Source of the DNA: Liolophura sinensis
Taxonomy: Eukaryota; Mollusca; Polyplacophora; Chitonida; Chitonidae
DNA: 64,000 bases
NCBI RefSeq assembly: GCF_032854445.1
Contig: NC_088301.1
Coordinates: 17,632,018-17,696,017, forward strand
Direction: 5' to 3'
The notes under the pieces are model-generated. The model ran no database searches. It was not told the origin of the DNA and worked only from the letters and a program-made list of their open reading frames with translations. The translations under genes were made by a program, and so were the position numbers. Each line of letters begins with the position of its first letter. Position 1 is the stretch's first letter. Positions 50,770-63,110 of the stretch are shown piece by piece.

Positions 50770-51335
50770 TCAATGGACTAACGGATTAGGGTGTAGAACT
50801 GCATGCCAAAGAATATCAACAGAATCCACAAAGTCCAATAAAATATGTCTGATTTCGCATCCGGCATTTGGTTCAGCCTGATTTCGTCTTGATACTACAC
50901 CCACCTTGACATAAATTTCTCAGGCTACATGTATATTTTCTCTTGAGCAATTTTTCTCTCTCTCTCTCCTTGCTCTTCTTAAATATTTCAGTTTTGTTAA
51001 TTTATCTCACGGCGAACAGAAATTGGGAAAATGCCAGGCATCCATGCGTTGAAATAGATGTGTATTAGGCGTCAACCGAAGTGGTTGTTCCGTGCAAATA
51101 ATTACAATGTAAAAAACATATAGAGTAAAACCAGAACGGCGACTAAAGTGTGCTGTACGTACATATTTAAATTTTGTGAATTTACCTCACGGCGAAGAGA
51201 AATTGGCAAAATAGCAGGCATCCATGCGTTAAAATAGACGTATATTAGGCGTCAACCGAAATGGATGCTCCGTACATATAAACAATATCAAAGGCTTACA
51301 GACTAAAACCAGGCTAGCGACCACAACGTGGTACC
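50770..51335. repeat. Intron block with local tandem duplication
   Basis: The block shared with 24960-25346 is followed by a second copy of its last part: CTCACGGCGAACAGAAATTG to GCGACTAAAGTGTG (about 51005-51155) and CTCACGGCGAAGAGAAATTG to GCGACCACAACGTGG (about 51184-51335). The first copy is almost identical to 25195-25345; the second has diverged. Confidence 0.8.
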
Positions 51336-51574
51336 TGGCAAAATGGTTACACTTAACGTTTTAGTGATACCTCAAAGACGCAATCCATTTAAAATATTTT
51401 ACAATAATACAGCTTTACATAACCTTCGGTAAAATTGTGTTTACAACAAATGTATGTGTTATTTTGTATATCAAAAAACAAAACTGCATAACCTTAAACA
51501 ACTTGCATGAATGCCTCCTGCGAACTCCACCACAAGTCCATGTGAGAAAAAAATACGAACATATCAAATTTAAC

Positions 51575-52405
51575 CCTGTAGATCATCAATATACCACTTG
51601 GTAAATGAAAAGGAACGAGCTTTAAAGATATTACTTTTAAGTATTTTTTTGCATATAGTCGTATTCATATGAAAACAGGTATAGGTCTGCCAAAAGAGGC
51701 GCACAATTGATCCCATAGGAATACCTATGCACTTTTGGTAAATGGTATCCCCGAATTGCACATAGATGTTATTAATGAGAAATTCAAGTTTTTCAATAAG
51801 TAATGTAACATCCCATGAGTGGTAGTCTTTATAAATAGTAGAACTAAAGAAAGTCTTATTGCTTCTGAGGTTCATGTAACGGTGACCTGTTTTAGTAAAT
51901 ACTGAGACAATTAACGGCGATATTCTTTCAATAAGATCTTTGTGAAGAATTGCAGTATAGAGAGTAGAGAAATCCCATGTGGATACGTCTGTAAGATATA
52001 TGCATATGAACATGAAGCTCTTCTGTAAGACGTTTGGAGTTGTTGAGAATCCACATGCAGTTGAAACCTGATTTTTTTTGTTATGGCACAACAATACTTA
52101 TTCAAAAATGACTTTACTTCTTGCAACGCTCTCGTAAATAGGGTTGACAAGAGTTTGGAGGGGCAACTTCTTGAAGCCGCAATAAATCGAGCCTTGTATG
52201 AGGATTTATGCATTCTAGGAATCCAGTAAAGCTGAACTCCTAGACAACGAAAGAAATCAAGAGTTGTTTTCAAATTTTGCCAAACTCATCCGGCGAAGCT
52301 GTCCAAAACATGCTGTCATTAATATAACCAAATATAACTTTCGCAGATTCTGTTTTCCCCACACGGCTATTCAAGTCGTATAAAATTCTAATATGCCGAC
52401 CTATT
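51575..52405 (-). pseudogene. Reverse transcriptase relic, minus strand (Penelope-like, tentative)
   Basis: Read on the minus strand from 52405: NSRVGKTESAKVIFGYI, WIPRMHKSSYKARFIAASRS, FSTLYTAILHKDLIERI, NNIYVQFGDTIYQKCIGIPM and RSFSFTKWYIDDL. Same family as the relics at 7085 and 30400 but in the opposite orientation and at a different intron position, so an independent insertion. It retains the YIDD catalytic motif. Several frameshifts break it. It ends just 30 bases before the EGF exon acceptor at 52436. Confidence 0.82.
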
Positions 52406-52436
52406 TCATTAGCTTTGTTCATTGTGTATGTATCAG

Positions 52437-52586
52437 TATATACCTCCGGGACGTATGGACCAGGTTGTGAGATGAGATGTGGGAACTGTGCTGAGGGACC
52501 GACTCTATGTAACACAATATCCGGACTCTGTCCACTTAGAACACCGAGGTACATGCCTGGATACTCACCTCCAAAATGTGAATCAG
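52437..52586 (+). pseudogene. Copy C EGF-like exon with two cysteines lost
   Basis: TATCAG acceptor and GTACGT donor, 150 bases, open in phase 1: SGTYGPGCEMRCGNCAEG, TLCNTISGLCPLRTPRY and MPGYSPPKCESG. Cysteine 1 (TGT in the paralogues) is TAT and cysteine 7 is TAC. In the eight-cysteine arrangement these pair with cysteines 3 and 8, so two disulfides are lost. Frame is otherwise intact. Confidence 0.83.
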
Positions 52587-52599
52587 GTACGTTTTAATC

Positions 52600-53635
52600 T
52601 ATTGTTGTCAGTTAGAGTTATATGTTACATTTTGCATTCACAGGTAAGCACGTAGCATTTTTAAAGCCACAAGGGGACAAAAGGACAAGTGTCGTATGGT
52701 GGGAAATAAAAATAATGTGAAGACCATTCTCCCCGAGCCTTGTTCTCAGTGTTTCGAAGTCTCAGAACTTAGACTTTAAAACGTGAATTAGTATACCAAC
52801 CGTCCACAAAAATGAACGTTCAGGGTCAATAATCGCAAGTCCAATTCCCAAATGAAGTTGGACCCAAACCAGGAAAGTCAAAATGTCGCACTCACATGGC
52901 ATGACTCATTCAACAATGTTCGCCGAGCTTTGGCGATTTTTGCATTCGTTTGTGTCCTGTTTTTCCTTTCCAGTGTGGAATATTCTAGACTAAGAAGTAT
53001 TTTACGCTGTACACTGATAGCGATCAGAGGTTAAAAACGACACCTTGTAAAAGGATTGAAGAGTACAGATCTCTCCTTCCGAGAGCTAAGTTTTACACTA
53101 CACTATTTTTTTAAGCTTTTGAGGTATGAGTAAAGGGTAACAAATGCGCCTGGAGAAGGTCTTGTGCCGAATATGAGCATTGCTCTATTTGTGTCACACA
53201 TTAACTTCACCTTCAATGTCAAACAAGTAAATGTAACCCTGTTTACGTACTAAAACAAAACTCTGTCGATCCAGCTGAAAATTTATATTCAACGTAGAGT
53301 AATAGGTGTAATATAAATCTAAGCTCTGAGATAATTCAAAGATACAACAACAACATTATCCACATAATTTTAGGTGTCTTCATCTTATGTGAAGGAAAGA
53401 CACATGCGTAAAAATATGCTTTTTTCAAATAGATTATTACCGTATACACCCGTCCATATCTATTACAACAGATGGTAAAGAAATTATTTTGACATCTTTG
53501 GTGAAATGTTATACCCCAGAAAACCTATTTGTGTCGTCATATTCGCGATCCACGAGTCTGCATCCAAGATTGGAACATCTAAAAGAGAACCCGGTAATAA
53601 CCCACAACCTTACATCCTGTACTTCAGCAGCTAAC
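52600..53635. other. Copy C intron
   Basis: No exon recognised between the EGF exon and the minisatellite; no equivalent of copy B exon 8 (CRNNTWG subtype) is seen in copy C. Confidence 0.5.
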
Positions 53636-53639
53636 AGCA

Positions 53640-54195
53640 TATGGCCCTATATTCTCTACGAAAGGAGCTAACAGCATACGACCCTATACCCACTACTCCA
53701 AAGCATAACAGCATACGACCCTATATTCTCTACTAAAGAGCTAACAGCATACATCCGTATACCCTCTACTCATGGAGATAACAACATTACACCCCTATCC
53801 TATATATGAGATAACAACATACAATCCTGTAACCTCTCATCCAGAAGCTAAGAACTTACGGCCCTATACCATCTACTCCAGCAACTAACAGCATACGACC
53901 CTATACCCTCTAATCCAGAAGCTAACAGCACGTGACCCTATATCCCATACTCCATGAGCTAACAGTATACGACCCTATATCTTCCTCCCTAGGAGCTAGG
54001 TGTAACAGCACGTGATCCTAAATCTTCTACTCCCGGAGCTAACAATATACGACCCTAAACCCTCTATGCACGGAGCTAACATGATACGATCCTATATCCC
54101 TTCTGCCGGAGCTAACAGGATAACCCTATAGCCTTTACTCTCGGAGCTAACATGATACTACCCTATATCCTCTACTCCCAGAGCTAACATCATAT
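53640..54195 (+). repeat. 37-bp minisatellite before the TM exon (copy C)
   Basis: About 15 units of GAGCTAACAGCATACGACCC plus TATACCCTCTACTCC, ending about 65 bases before the TM exon acceptor, as in copy B. Confidence 0.92.
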
Positions 54196-54262
54196 GACCA
54201 AATGTGCTCTACTTCAATAATGAATAATTATTCACTAATTTACATTTATTATAAACTTTCAG

Positions 54263-54365
54263 ATTCATCGGTGAGTCCTCTGGATTACTCGAGAGTGATC
54301 GCCTGAAGTGCTGTTGGAATTTGTCTTGTCTTGATCATCGGTGTCATTATCATTTTAATCATGAT
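54263..54365 (+). pseudogene. Copy C transmembrane exon with in-frame stop
   Basis: TTTCAG acceptor, GTACGT donor, 103 bases, same phases as copy B. Encodes SSVSPLDYSRVIA, then TGA at 54304-54306 where copy B has GGA, then SAVGICLVLIIGVIIILIMM. A single base change accounts for the stop. Unless read through or edited, a product would end just outside the membrane. Confidence 0.88.
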
Positions 54366-54586
54366 GTACGTCTGCATTTGTTTTAACAGTGTGTTCAATC
54401 GCTTTATGATATCTCGTACAAATATTGCTAAATTTCTCAGAAACGGGAAAAAACAGACACGGTCTCAAGTTTGGCATATACAGTTTATAAGGTAATTGAT
54501 GTTTTAAATTCTCGATACACACGTGTTCAGACGAGTGTGTGTGTGTGTGTTTTGTTTACTGTATTATCATCCCATTCTTTCGTTAG

Positions 54587-54788
54587 TATGAGGAATTCGC
54601 AAAATGTACAGACAGGTAGCGCTGTGGTTTCTGAGTCAAACAGTACTCCAGCACAAGAGAGCTCCATTCCTGCAGAATCCGCGAACACAAATGACATTAA
54701 TGAGCCGTCTAGCCTGTATAATACATGCGATGCAAACTCTTGTGAAGATCTCTCCTATGAGGCCATTCATGAATACGTCAATCTATAA
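54587..54788 (+). pseudogene. Copy C cytoplasmic-tail exon, open
   Basis: TCGTTAG acceptor, phase 2, 202 bases, ends TAA. MRNSQNVQTGSAVVSESNST, then SLYNTCDANSCEDLSYEAIH and EYVNL. All three tyrosine motifs match copy B, and the -2 Leu makes LSYEAI fit the ITIM pattern (L.Y..I). The coding frame is undamaged, in contrast to the ectodomain. Confidence 0.88.
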
Positions 54789-54936
54789 TAAATCACACTG
54801 AAATACATTTGCGGTTATTTATATTGTAGTTCTACATCACGCAATATATTACCACTGGACAAACTATTGCTGAGGTCAGATCTCTTTACACTGGTTTAAT
54901 GTGATTGTATATTAAATGTGGTCAACACGCAGTCAG

Positions 54937-54942
54937 AATAAA
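54937..54942 (+). promoter_or_regulatory. Polyadenylation signal, copy C
   Basis: AATAAA about 150 bases after the tail-exon stop, matching copy B in position and context. Confidence 0.6.
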
Positions 54943-55009
54943 AGCCTAACTGAGGTAAATTGACGAGAAGCCGTTTTTCACCGGCTACGTGTGACTTTTT
55001 GCCAAATAG

Positions 55010-56620
55010 CGCACTGTCATCAATGCGCTGGTTTTACTCTCTATGCTGTTAGTATGTATTTCATATCACTTACAATATCTGTGGTTATTCAGAGGTGTAT
55101 GAGAAGTTAATCCAGACTTTAACCTTAGTACCGTCTTTGCCTAATACTAAACTCATGGGACTTTGTCCAGATTAAGTAATGTGAGCCTTGACTGCTAATA
55201 CACTTTTGAACCAGTGAAATCTGTTGATGAAATCGGTCTTTCTGAAACTGTTTCTCGTATTTAAGTGAATTTACCTAATTATGACGTAAGTATCAAGTGA
55301 GAGAAATTACCCAAAATATTTACTAGCCAAGCGTCAGTATGAAAGGTTACAGCATACACAGTAAATCCAGAGCAGCGAAGATACTGTGTCAGTAGGCAAA
55401 TGGCAATACATAAATGCCTTGGTGTTCAACTCAGGATTTTGTTCAATCAGTTTTTGTACGTAAATATTTAAATTCATTTTTAGTCCGACATTCGTATATC
55501 TCTCATAGATCGACAATGTTGTGGTGCTCCAAGTGGATAATTGCAATTTTAAAAACACGTAAGACGTCAATTCCCGAAAGTATGTGAAGAAAATAAAATA
55601 TGAATATCACTAAATCTAGGTTATGTATGTGTGTGTCAGACTTAACGTCGTGCTCAACAGTTTTCAGTCATATGACAAGGAAGTGTGTGTACATATATTG
55701 TGTCTCCCTCTGGCAAGGAGAATCCATGCCGCCAAAGTATGGTATCAAACTGATGTGTCATGTTTCCAAGCTCTAAAGACTAATGCTGAGAACCAAGCGA
55801 GACAACAACCAGAGCCACTTTTTTAGGCCACCAAAGCGGTCTCAACTGCAAACAAAGGTGGAAAAATTTAAGAGACAAACCGTTGTAATTTTTGAATGAT
55901 GGATGGACAAAACATAAACTAGGTAAGAGGCTCATTTTTAAATACATTTAACTCATAATTTGAAAACATGTTCATTTAGAAAAAAAAAATTTTTTTTTGG
56001 TAATTAAACAGATATGTTTGTTATAGTATACATGCGAAATGTTTAGATGATAATGTGGTGGATGTTAAACACAAAAACATGTTGTCCAGTAAACATGACT
56101 TTGTGTTGATATTAAGTGTAAAAACCGACAAACATGTAAAAATATTTACTGTACGAAACATATGAAATTCTTACGTAGTAAATGTCACTGTTAACTATAG
56201 TAAACTTGTTTTGCATATTTATGGGTTATTTAGACATAATATAAACACAAAGTCATGCACATTGAAATACAAGTATGTAAAACTATGATATGTTTAATAT
56301 AATGAACACATCTATTAGGTTGTTAAACATAGCTGTTTTATAAATAAACACTATGATCTCACAAAGGCAAGATGTCGAGAAGTATATACGTCATTTGAAG
56401 GACGGTTTGTTTTATTACCTTCCAAATAGGCATAATTTATAATTTCCATATGAAACCACAATTTTAGTGGTTTCCTGTTCTGATTTTGGTTTTCTTATGC
56501 ACTTCATAAACATGAGTCCAGGAGATCTCTACGTGTAGAAGTTTAATGTTTTGTTGTATATAAATCTATCTTTTTGGTATAAATAATGTTCACAAAAATA
56601 CATGTACTGTTATATGTCTT
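55010..56620. repeat. Copy C 3' flank with a dispersed repeat
   Basis: Partly aligned with 34420-35800. 55630-55720 carries TAACGTCGTGCTCAACAGTT and CAGTCATATGACAAGGAAG, a motif pair repeated at 62940-63060 and in part at 46640, so a dispersed repeat. No gene seen. Confidence 0.6.
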
Positions 56621-56625
56621 GACGA

Positions 56626-56748
56626 AAGGTATCCCAAAGTTATAGTATCTCAACGTTATGGTATCCTAACGTTACATTATCCCAACGTTACGATATCCCA
56701 TCAGTATGGTATCCCAACGTTATGGTATTTCCACGTTGTGGTATCATA
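56626..56748 (+). repeat. 16-bp tandem repeat CCCAACGTTATGGTAT
   Basis: About seven imperfect units. The paralogous place after copy B (35783-35800) has a single unit, GGTATCCCAACGTTATG. Confidence 0.85.
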
Positions 56749-56782
56749 GCAATATGTACCGTGATCTCAGATGGATGAACCC

Positions 56783-59700
56783 AGCGTTCCAAATACCCAC
56801 ACAGTTGTAAAGCTTGAAGTGTAGAGTAACCATTCATTGTACTGAACACAAAGGTCCCTTCACCACAAATACTCAAACAGCCGTAAAGCTTGTATTGTAG
56901 AGTAACCAATCAGTGTACTGAACACGGAGGTCCATTCACCCTGTATACTCCCACAGCTGTAAAGTTTGTACCGCAGAGCAACCACTCAGTGTACTGAACA
57001 CAAATGTCGTTTGGCCGTAAATACGTACACAGCTGTAAAGCTTGCACTGTAGGGTGAGCGTTCATTATACTGAACACAAAGGTTCCTTCACCCCAAATAC
57101 CCATACAGTTGTAAAGTTTGTACCGTAGAGTAACCGCTCAGCATATTGAACGCAAAGGTCCTTTTACCCCGAATACCCAGACAGTTTTAAAGTTTGTACT
57201 GTAGAATAACCGCTCAGTATACTGAACACAATGATTCCTTCACACCAAATACCCACACAGTTGTAAAACTTGTCCTGTAGGTTAACCGCTCAGTGTACTG
57301 AACATGGAGGTCCCTTCACTCCAAATAAACATACAGCTGTAAGGCTTGTATTTTAGAGTAACCGCTCAATATACTGAACACAAAGGTCCTTTTACCCTGT
57401 ATACTCCCACAGCTGTGAAGTTTGCATTGTAGAGTAACCATTCAGTGTACTGAACACAGAGATCCTTTCACACTGTATACTCCCACAGCTGTAAAGTTTG
57501 AACCGTAGAGAAACCACTCAGTGTACTGAACACAAAGGTCTCTTGGCCCCAAATTCCCACACAGGTGTAAAGGTAGTACTGTAGGGTGAGCGTTTATTAT
57601 ACTGAACACAAAGGTTCCTTTACCCCAAATACCCACACAGTTATAAAGTTTGTACCGTAAAGTAACCGCTCAGTATACTGAACACAAAGGTCCTTTCACA
57701 CTGTATGCTTCCACAGCTGTAAAGTTTGTACCGTAGAGTAACCACTCAGTGTACTGAACACAAAGGTCCCTTGGTCCCAAATTCCCACACAGTTGTGAAA
57801 CTTTTACTGTACGCTGGGCGCTTATTATACTGAACACAAAGGTTCCTTCACCCCAAATACCCACACATTTGTAAAGCTTGTACTGTTGGGTAACCGCTTA
57901 GTATACTGACCACAATGATTCCTTCACACCAAGTACCCACACGGTTGAAAAGATTGTATTGTAGGTTAACCGCTCAGTATACTGAACACAAAGGTTCCTT
58001 CACCCCAAATACCCAAACAGTTGTAAAGCTTGTACTGTAGAGTAACCGCTTAGTATACTGACCACAATGATTCCTTCACCCCAAATACCCACACAGTTGG
58101 AAAACGTGTATTGTAGGTTAACCGCTCAGTGTACTGAAGACAAATGTTCTTTCACCCAAAATACCCACACAGTTTCAAAACTTGTATTGTAGAGTAACCA
58201 ATTATTGTATTGAACACAAAGGTCCCTTCACCCAAAATACTTAAACAGCCGTAAAGCTTGTCCTGTAGATTAACCAATCAGTGTACTGAACACAAAAGTA
58301 CCTTCGCCCCAAATACCCACACAGTTGAAAGACATGTATTGTAGAGTAACCGCTCAATATACTGAACACAAAGGTACCTTCACCCCAAATACTCAAACAG
58401 CCGTAAAGCTTGAATTGTAGAGTAACCATTCAGTGTACTGAACACAGAGGTCTATTCACCTTAAATACCCACACAGTTGTAAAGTTTTTACCGTAGAGTA
58501 AAAGGTCAGCATACTGAACACAATAATTCCTTCGCCCCTAATACCTCACACTGTTGGAAAGCTTGTACTGCAGAGTAACCACTCAGTGGACTGAACACAA
58601 ATGTCCTTTCACGCGGAATACCCAGGCAGTTTTAAAGTCTGTACTGTAGAGTAACCGCTTAGTATACTGACCACAATGATTCCTTCACCCCAAATACCCA
58701 CACAGTTGAAAAGTTTGTACTGTGGGTTAACCGCTCAGTATACTGAACACGAATGGTCCCCTCACCCTAAATACCCACACAGTTGTAAAGCTTGTACTGT
58801 GGATTAACCATACAGTGTACTGAACACAAAGGTCCCTTCACTCCAAATACCCACACAGTTGTAAGGTTTGTATTGTAGAGTAACCGCTCAATGTAGTGGA
58901 CAGAATGGTCCCCTCACCCCAAATACCCAAACAGTTGAAAGACATGTATCGTAGAGTAACCGCTCAATATACTGAACACAAAAGTCCCTTTACTTCAAAT
59001 ACCCACACAGTTGTAAAACGTGTATTGTAGAGTAACCAATTATTGTATTGAACACAAAGGTCCCTTCACCCAAAATACTCAAACAGCCGTAAAGCTTGTA
59101 CTGTAGATTAACCAATCAGTGTACTGAGGAAAAAAGGTCCCTTTACCATAAATACCCACACAGTTGTAAAACTTGTCCTGTAGGATAACCGCTCAGTGTA
59201 CTGAACACAAAGGTCCCTTCACCCCAAATACCCACAAAGTTGTAAGGCTTGTAGTGTGAAGTAACCGCTCAATATACTAAAAACAAAGGTTCCTTCACCC
59301 CAAATACCCGCACAGTTGTAAAGCTTGTATTGTAGAGTAACCTTTCATTGTACTGAACACAAAGGTCCCTTCACCACAAATGCTCAAACAGCCGTAAAGC
59401 TTGTTTTGTAGAGTAACCATTCAGTGTACTGAACACAGTGGTCCTTTCACCCTGTATACTCCCACAGCTGTAAAGTTTGTGGCGGAGAGTAACCACTCAG
59501 TGTACTGAACACAAAGGTCAGTTGGCCATAAATTCCCACACAGTTGTAAAGCTTGTACTGTAAGGTGAGCGCTTATTTTACTGAACACATCCTGTCCTTC
59601 ACCCCAAATACCCACACAGTTGTAAAGTTTGTACCGTAGAGTAACCGCTCAGTATACTGAATACAAATGTTCCTTAATCCCAAATACCCACACAGTTGTA

Positions 59701-62700
59701 AAGTTTGTACCGTAGAGTAACCGCTCAGTATACTAAACACAAAGGCCCTTTTACTCCGAATACCCAGACAGTTTTAAAGCTTGTACTGTAGAGTAACAGC
59801 TCAGTATACTGAACACAATGATTCATTCGCCCCTAATACCCCACACAGTTGCAAAGCTTGTACTGCAGAGTAACCACTCAGTGAACTGAACACATATGTC
59901 CTCTCACCCGGAATACCCAGGCAGTTTTAAAGCTTGTACTGTAAAGTAACCGCTTAGTATACTGACCACAATTATTCCTTTATCCCAAATACCCACACAG
60001 TTGAAAAGTTTGTACTGTAGGTTAATCGCTCAGTATACTGAACACGAATGGTCCCCTCACCCTAAATACCCACACAGTTGTAAAACGTGTACTGTAGGTT
60101 AACCGCTCAGTATACTGAACACAAAGGTCCCTTGACCCCAAATACCCACACAGTTTTAAAACTTGTATTGTAGAGTAACCAAATATTGTATTGAACACAA
60201 AGGTTATTTTACCTAAAATACTCAAACAGCCGTAAAGCTTGTAATGTAGATTAACAAATCAGTGTACTGAACACAAAGGTCCCCTCAACTTCAATACCCA
60301 AACAGTTGTAAGGCTTGTATTGTAGAGTAACCGCTCAATATAGTGAACACAAAGGTCCCTTCACCCCAAATACCCACACAGTTGTAAGGCTTGTATTGTA
60401 GAGTAATAGCTCAATATACTGAACACAAAGGTCCCTTCACTCCAAATACTCACATAGTTGTAAAACTTGTATTGTAGAGTAACCAATTATTGTATTCAAC
60501 ACAAAGGTCCCTTCACCCAAAATACTCAAACAGCCGTAAAGCTTGTACTGTAGATTAACTAATCAGTGTACTGAAGACAAAGGTACCTTCACCCTAAATA
60601 CCCACACAGTTGTAAAACTTGTACTGTAGGTCAACCGCTCAGTGTGCTGAACACAAAGGTCCCTTGACCCCATATACCCACACAGTTGTAAAGCTTGTAT
60701 TGTAGAGTAACCATTCATTGTACTGAACACAAAGATCCCTTCCCCCCAAATACACAATCAGCCTTAAAGCTTGTATTGTAGAGTAACCATTCAGTGCACT
60801 GAACACAGAGGTCCTTTCGCCCTATATACTCCCACAGCTGTAAAGTTTGTGCCGTAGAGTAACCACTCAGTGTACTGAACACAAATGTCCCTTATCCCTA
60901 AATTCCCACACAGTTGTAAAGCTTGTACTGTGGGGTGAGCTCTTATTATTCTGAACACAAAGGTTCCTTAACCCCAAATACCCACACACATGTAAAGTTT
61001 GTACCGTAGAGTAACCGCTCAGTATACTAAACACAAAGGTCCTTTCACCCCGAATACCCAGACAGTTTTAAAGCTTGTACTGTAGTGTAACCGCTCAGTA
61101 TACTGAACGCAATGATTCCTTCACCACAAATACCCACACAGTTGTAAAGCTTGTACTGTAGAGTAACCATTTATTCTATTTAACACAAAGGTCCCATTAC
61201 CCCAAAAACTTAAATAGCCGCAAAGCTTGTATTGTAGAGTAACCATTCAGTGTACTGAGCACAGAGGTCTATTCACCTTAAATACCCACACAGTTGTAAA
61301 GTTTTTACTGTAGGTTAACCGCACAGTATACTGAACACAATGATTCCTTCACCCCAAACACCCACACAGTTGAAAAGTTTGTACTGCAGGTTAACCCCTC
61401 AGTATACTGAACACGAATGGTCCCCTCTCCCTAAATACCCACACAGTTGTAAAACGTGCACTGTAGGTTAACCGCTCAGTATACTGAACACAAAGGTCCA
61501 TTGACCCCAAATACCCACATAGTTTCAAAACTTGTATTGTAGAGTAACCAATTATTGTACTGAACACAAAGGCCCTTTCACCCAAAATGCTCAAACAGCC
61601 GTAAAGCTTGCAATGTAGATTAACAAATTAGTGTACTTAACACAAAGGTCCCCTCAACCTAAATACCCACACAGTTGTAAGGCTTGTATTGTAGAGTAAC
61701 CGCTCAATATAGTAAACACAAAGGTCCCTTCACCCCAAATACCCACACAGTTGTAAAGCTTGTACTGTAGGTTCACCTCTCAGTATACTGAACACATAGG
61801 TCCCTTCACCTTAAATACCCACACAGTCGTAAAGCTTGTACTGTAGAGTAATCAATTAGTGTACTGAACAGAAAAGTTTCTTTACCCCAAATACCCACAT
61901 AGTTGTAAAGCTCGTACTGTAGAGTGACCACTCAGTATACTAAACACAACGGTCCCTTCGCCCTTAGTACCCCACACAGTTGTAAAGTTTGTACTGTAGA
62001 ATAATCAGTCAGTGTACTGAACACAAAGTTCCCCTCACCCTAAATACCCACACAGTTGTAAAGCTTATCCTCTACAATAACCGCTCAGTGCACTGAATAC
62101 AAACATTCCTTTGCCCTAAATACCCCACACAGTTGTATAGTTGGTACTGTGGAGTTACAGCTCAGTATACTGAACACAAAGTTTCCTTCATCCCAAAAAC
62201 CCATACAGTTGTAAAGCTTATACTGTAGAGTAACCACTCACTATACTAAACACAAAGGTCCCTTCACCCTAAATACCCACACAGTTGTAAAGCTTGTACT
62301 ATAGGTTAACCGCTCAGTATATTCAACACAAGGATCCCTTCAGCTTAAATACCCACACAGTTATAAAGCTTGTACTGTAGACTAATCAATCAGTGTACTG
62401 AACACAATGGTCCCCTCGCCCTAAATACCCACACAGTTGTAAAGCTTGTACCGTAGAGTAACCGCTCAGTACACTGAACATGAAGATTCCTTCACCCCAA
62501 ATACCCACACAGTTGTAAAGCTTGTACTGTAGGTTAACCGCTCAGTATACTGAACACAAAGGTCCCTTCACCCTAAATACCCACACAGTCGTAAAGCTTG
62601 TATTGTAGAGTAACCAATTAGTGTACTGAACACAAAAGTTCCTTCACCCCAAATACCCACACAGTTGTATAGCTTGTACTGTATAGTAACCACTCACTGT

Positions 62701-62886
62701 ACTGAACACAAGGTTCCCTTCACCCTAAATACCCACACAGTTGTAAATCTTGTAGGCCTACTGTAGGGTAACCACTCAGTGTACTAAACACAAAGGTCCA
62801 TATTTACCTTACATACCTTACATTCGCACAGGTGTAACTTTTGTACTGTAGCTCAGTATGCTGAACATAAAGACCCTTTCACCACA
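56783..62886. repeat. 76-bp satellite, about 80 copies
   Basis: Unit: TACTGAACACAAAGGTCCCT, TCACCCCAAATACCCACACA, GTTGTAAAGCTTGTACTGTA, GAGTAACCGCTCAGTA. Period is 76 bases throughout, with point changes and few indels. Variant units (for example CTGTATACTCCCACAGCTG and CAAAATACTCAAACAGCCG) recur at intervals of several units, indicating higher-order block copying. Minus-strand frames of 60-75 codons are artefacts: three units (228 bases) are a multiple of three. Confidence 0.97.
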
Positions 62887-62929
62887 GCTGGGGAAATTAA
62901 AATTATGTTCTCAATATTGTGTGAAACAT

Positions 62930-63110
62930 TAAGTATATGTATGTTTGGGGTTCTACGTCGTACTGAACAATTTTTCCGTCATATGACAAACGGGGAAGTA
63001 TTAGGTGTTAGTTGTTTTACGTCATATTTTCTTATTAGTCATATGACAAAGAAGGGCCCTTCGGTTTGTGTCCAGATATTGCGCCGATACATGTGGCCAT
63101 TTTCTATCAC
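62930..63110 (+). repeat. Dispersed repeat with two CATATGAC blocks
   Basis: GGGGTTCTACGTCGTACTGAACAATTTTT.CGTCATATGAC, and about 60 bases later GTTTTACGTCATATTTTCTTATTAGTCATATGAC. Related to 55630-55720. Confidence 0.6.

Noticed and set aside
56688-61594. Family of minus-strand 60-75 codon frames with MGIWGEGTFVFS-like repeats
   Set aside because: They are translations of the 76-bp satellite; three units equal 228 bases, so the frame reopens periodically. No start, splice or domain evidence.
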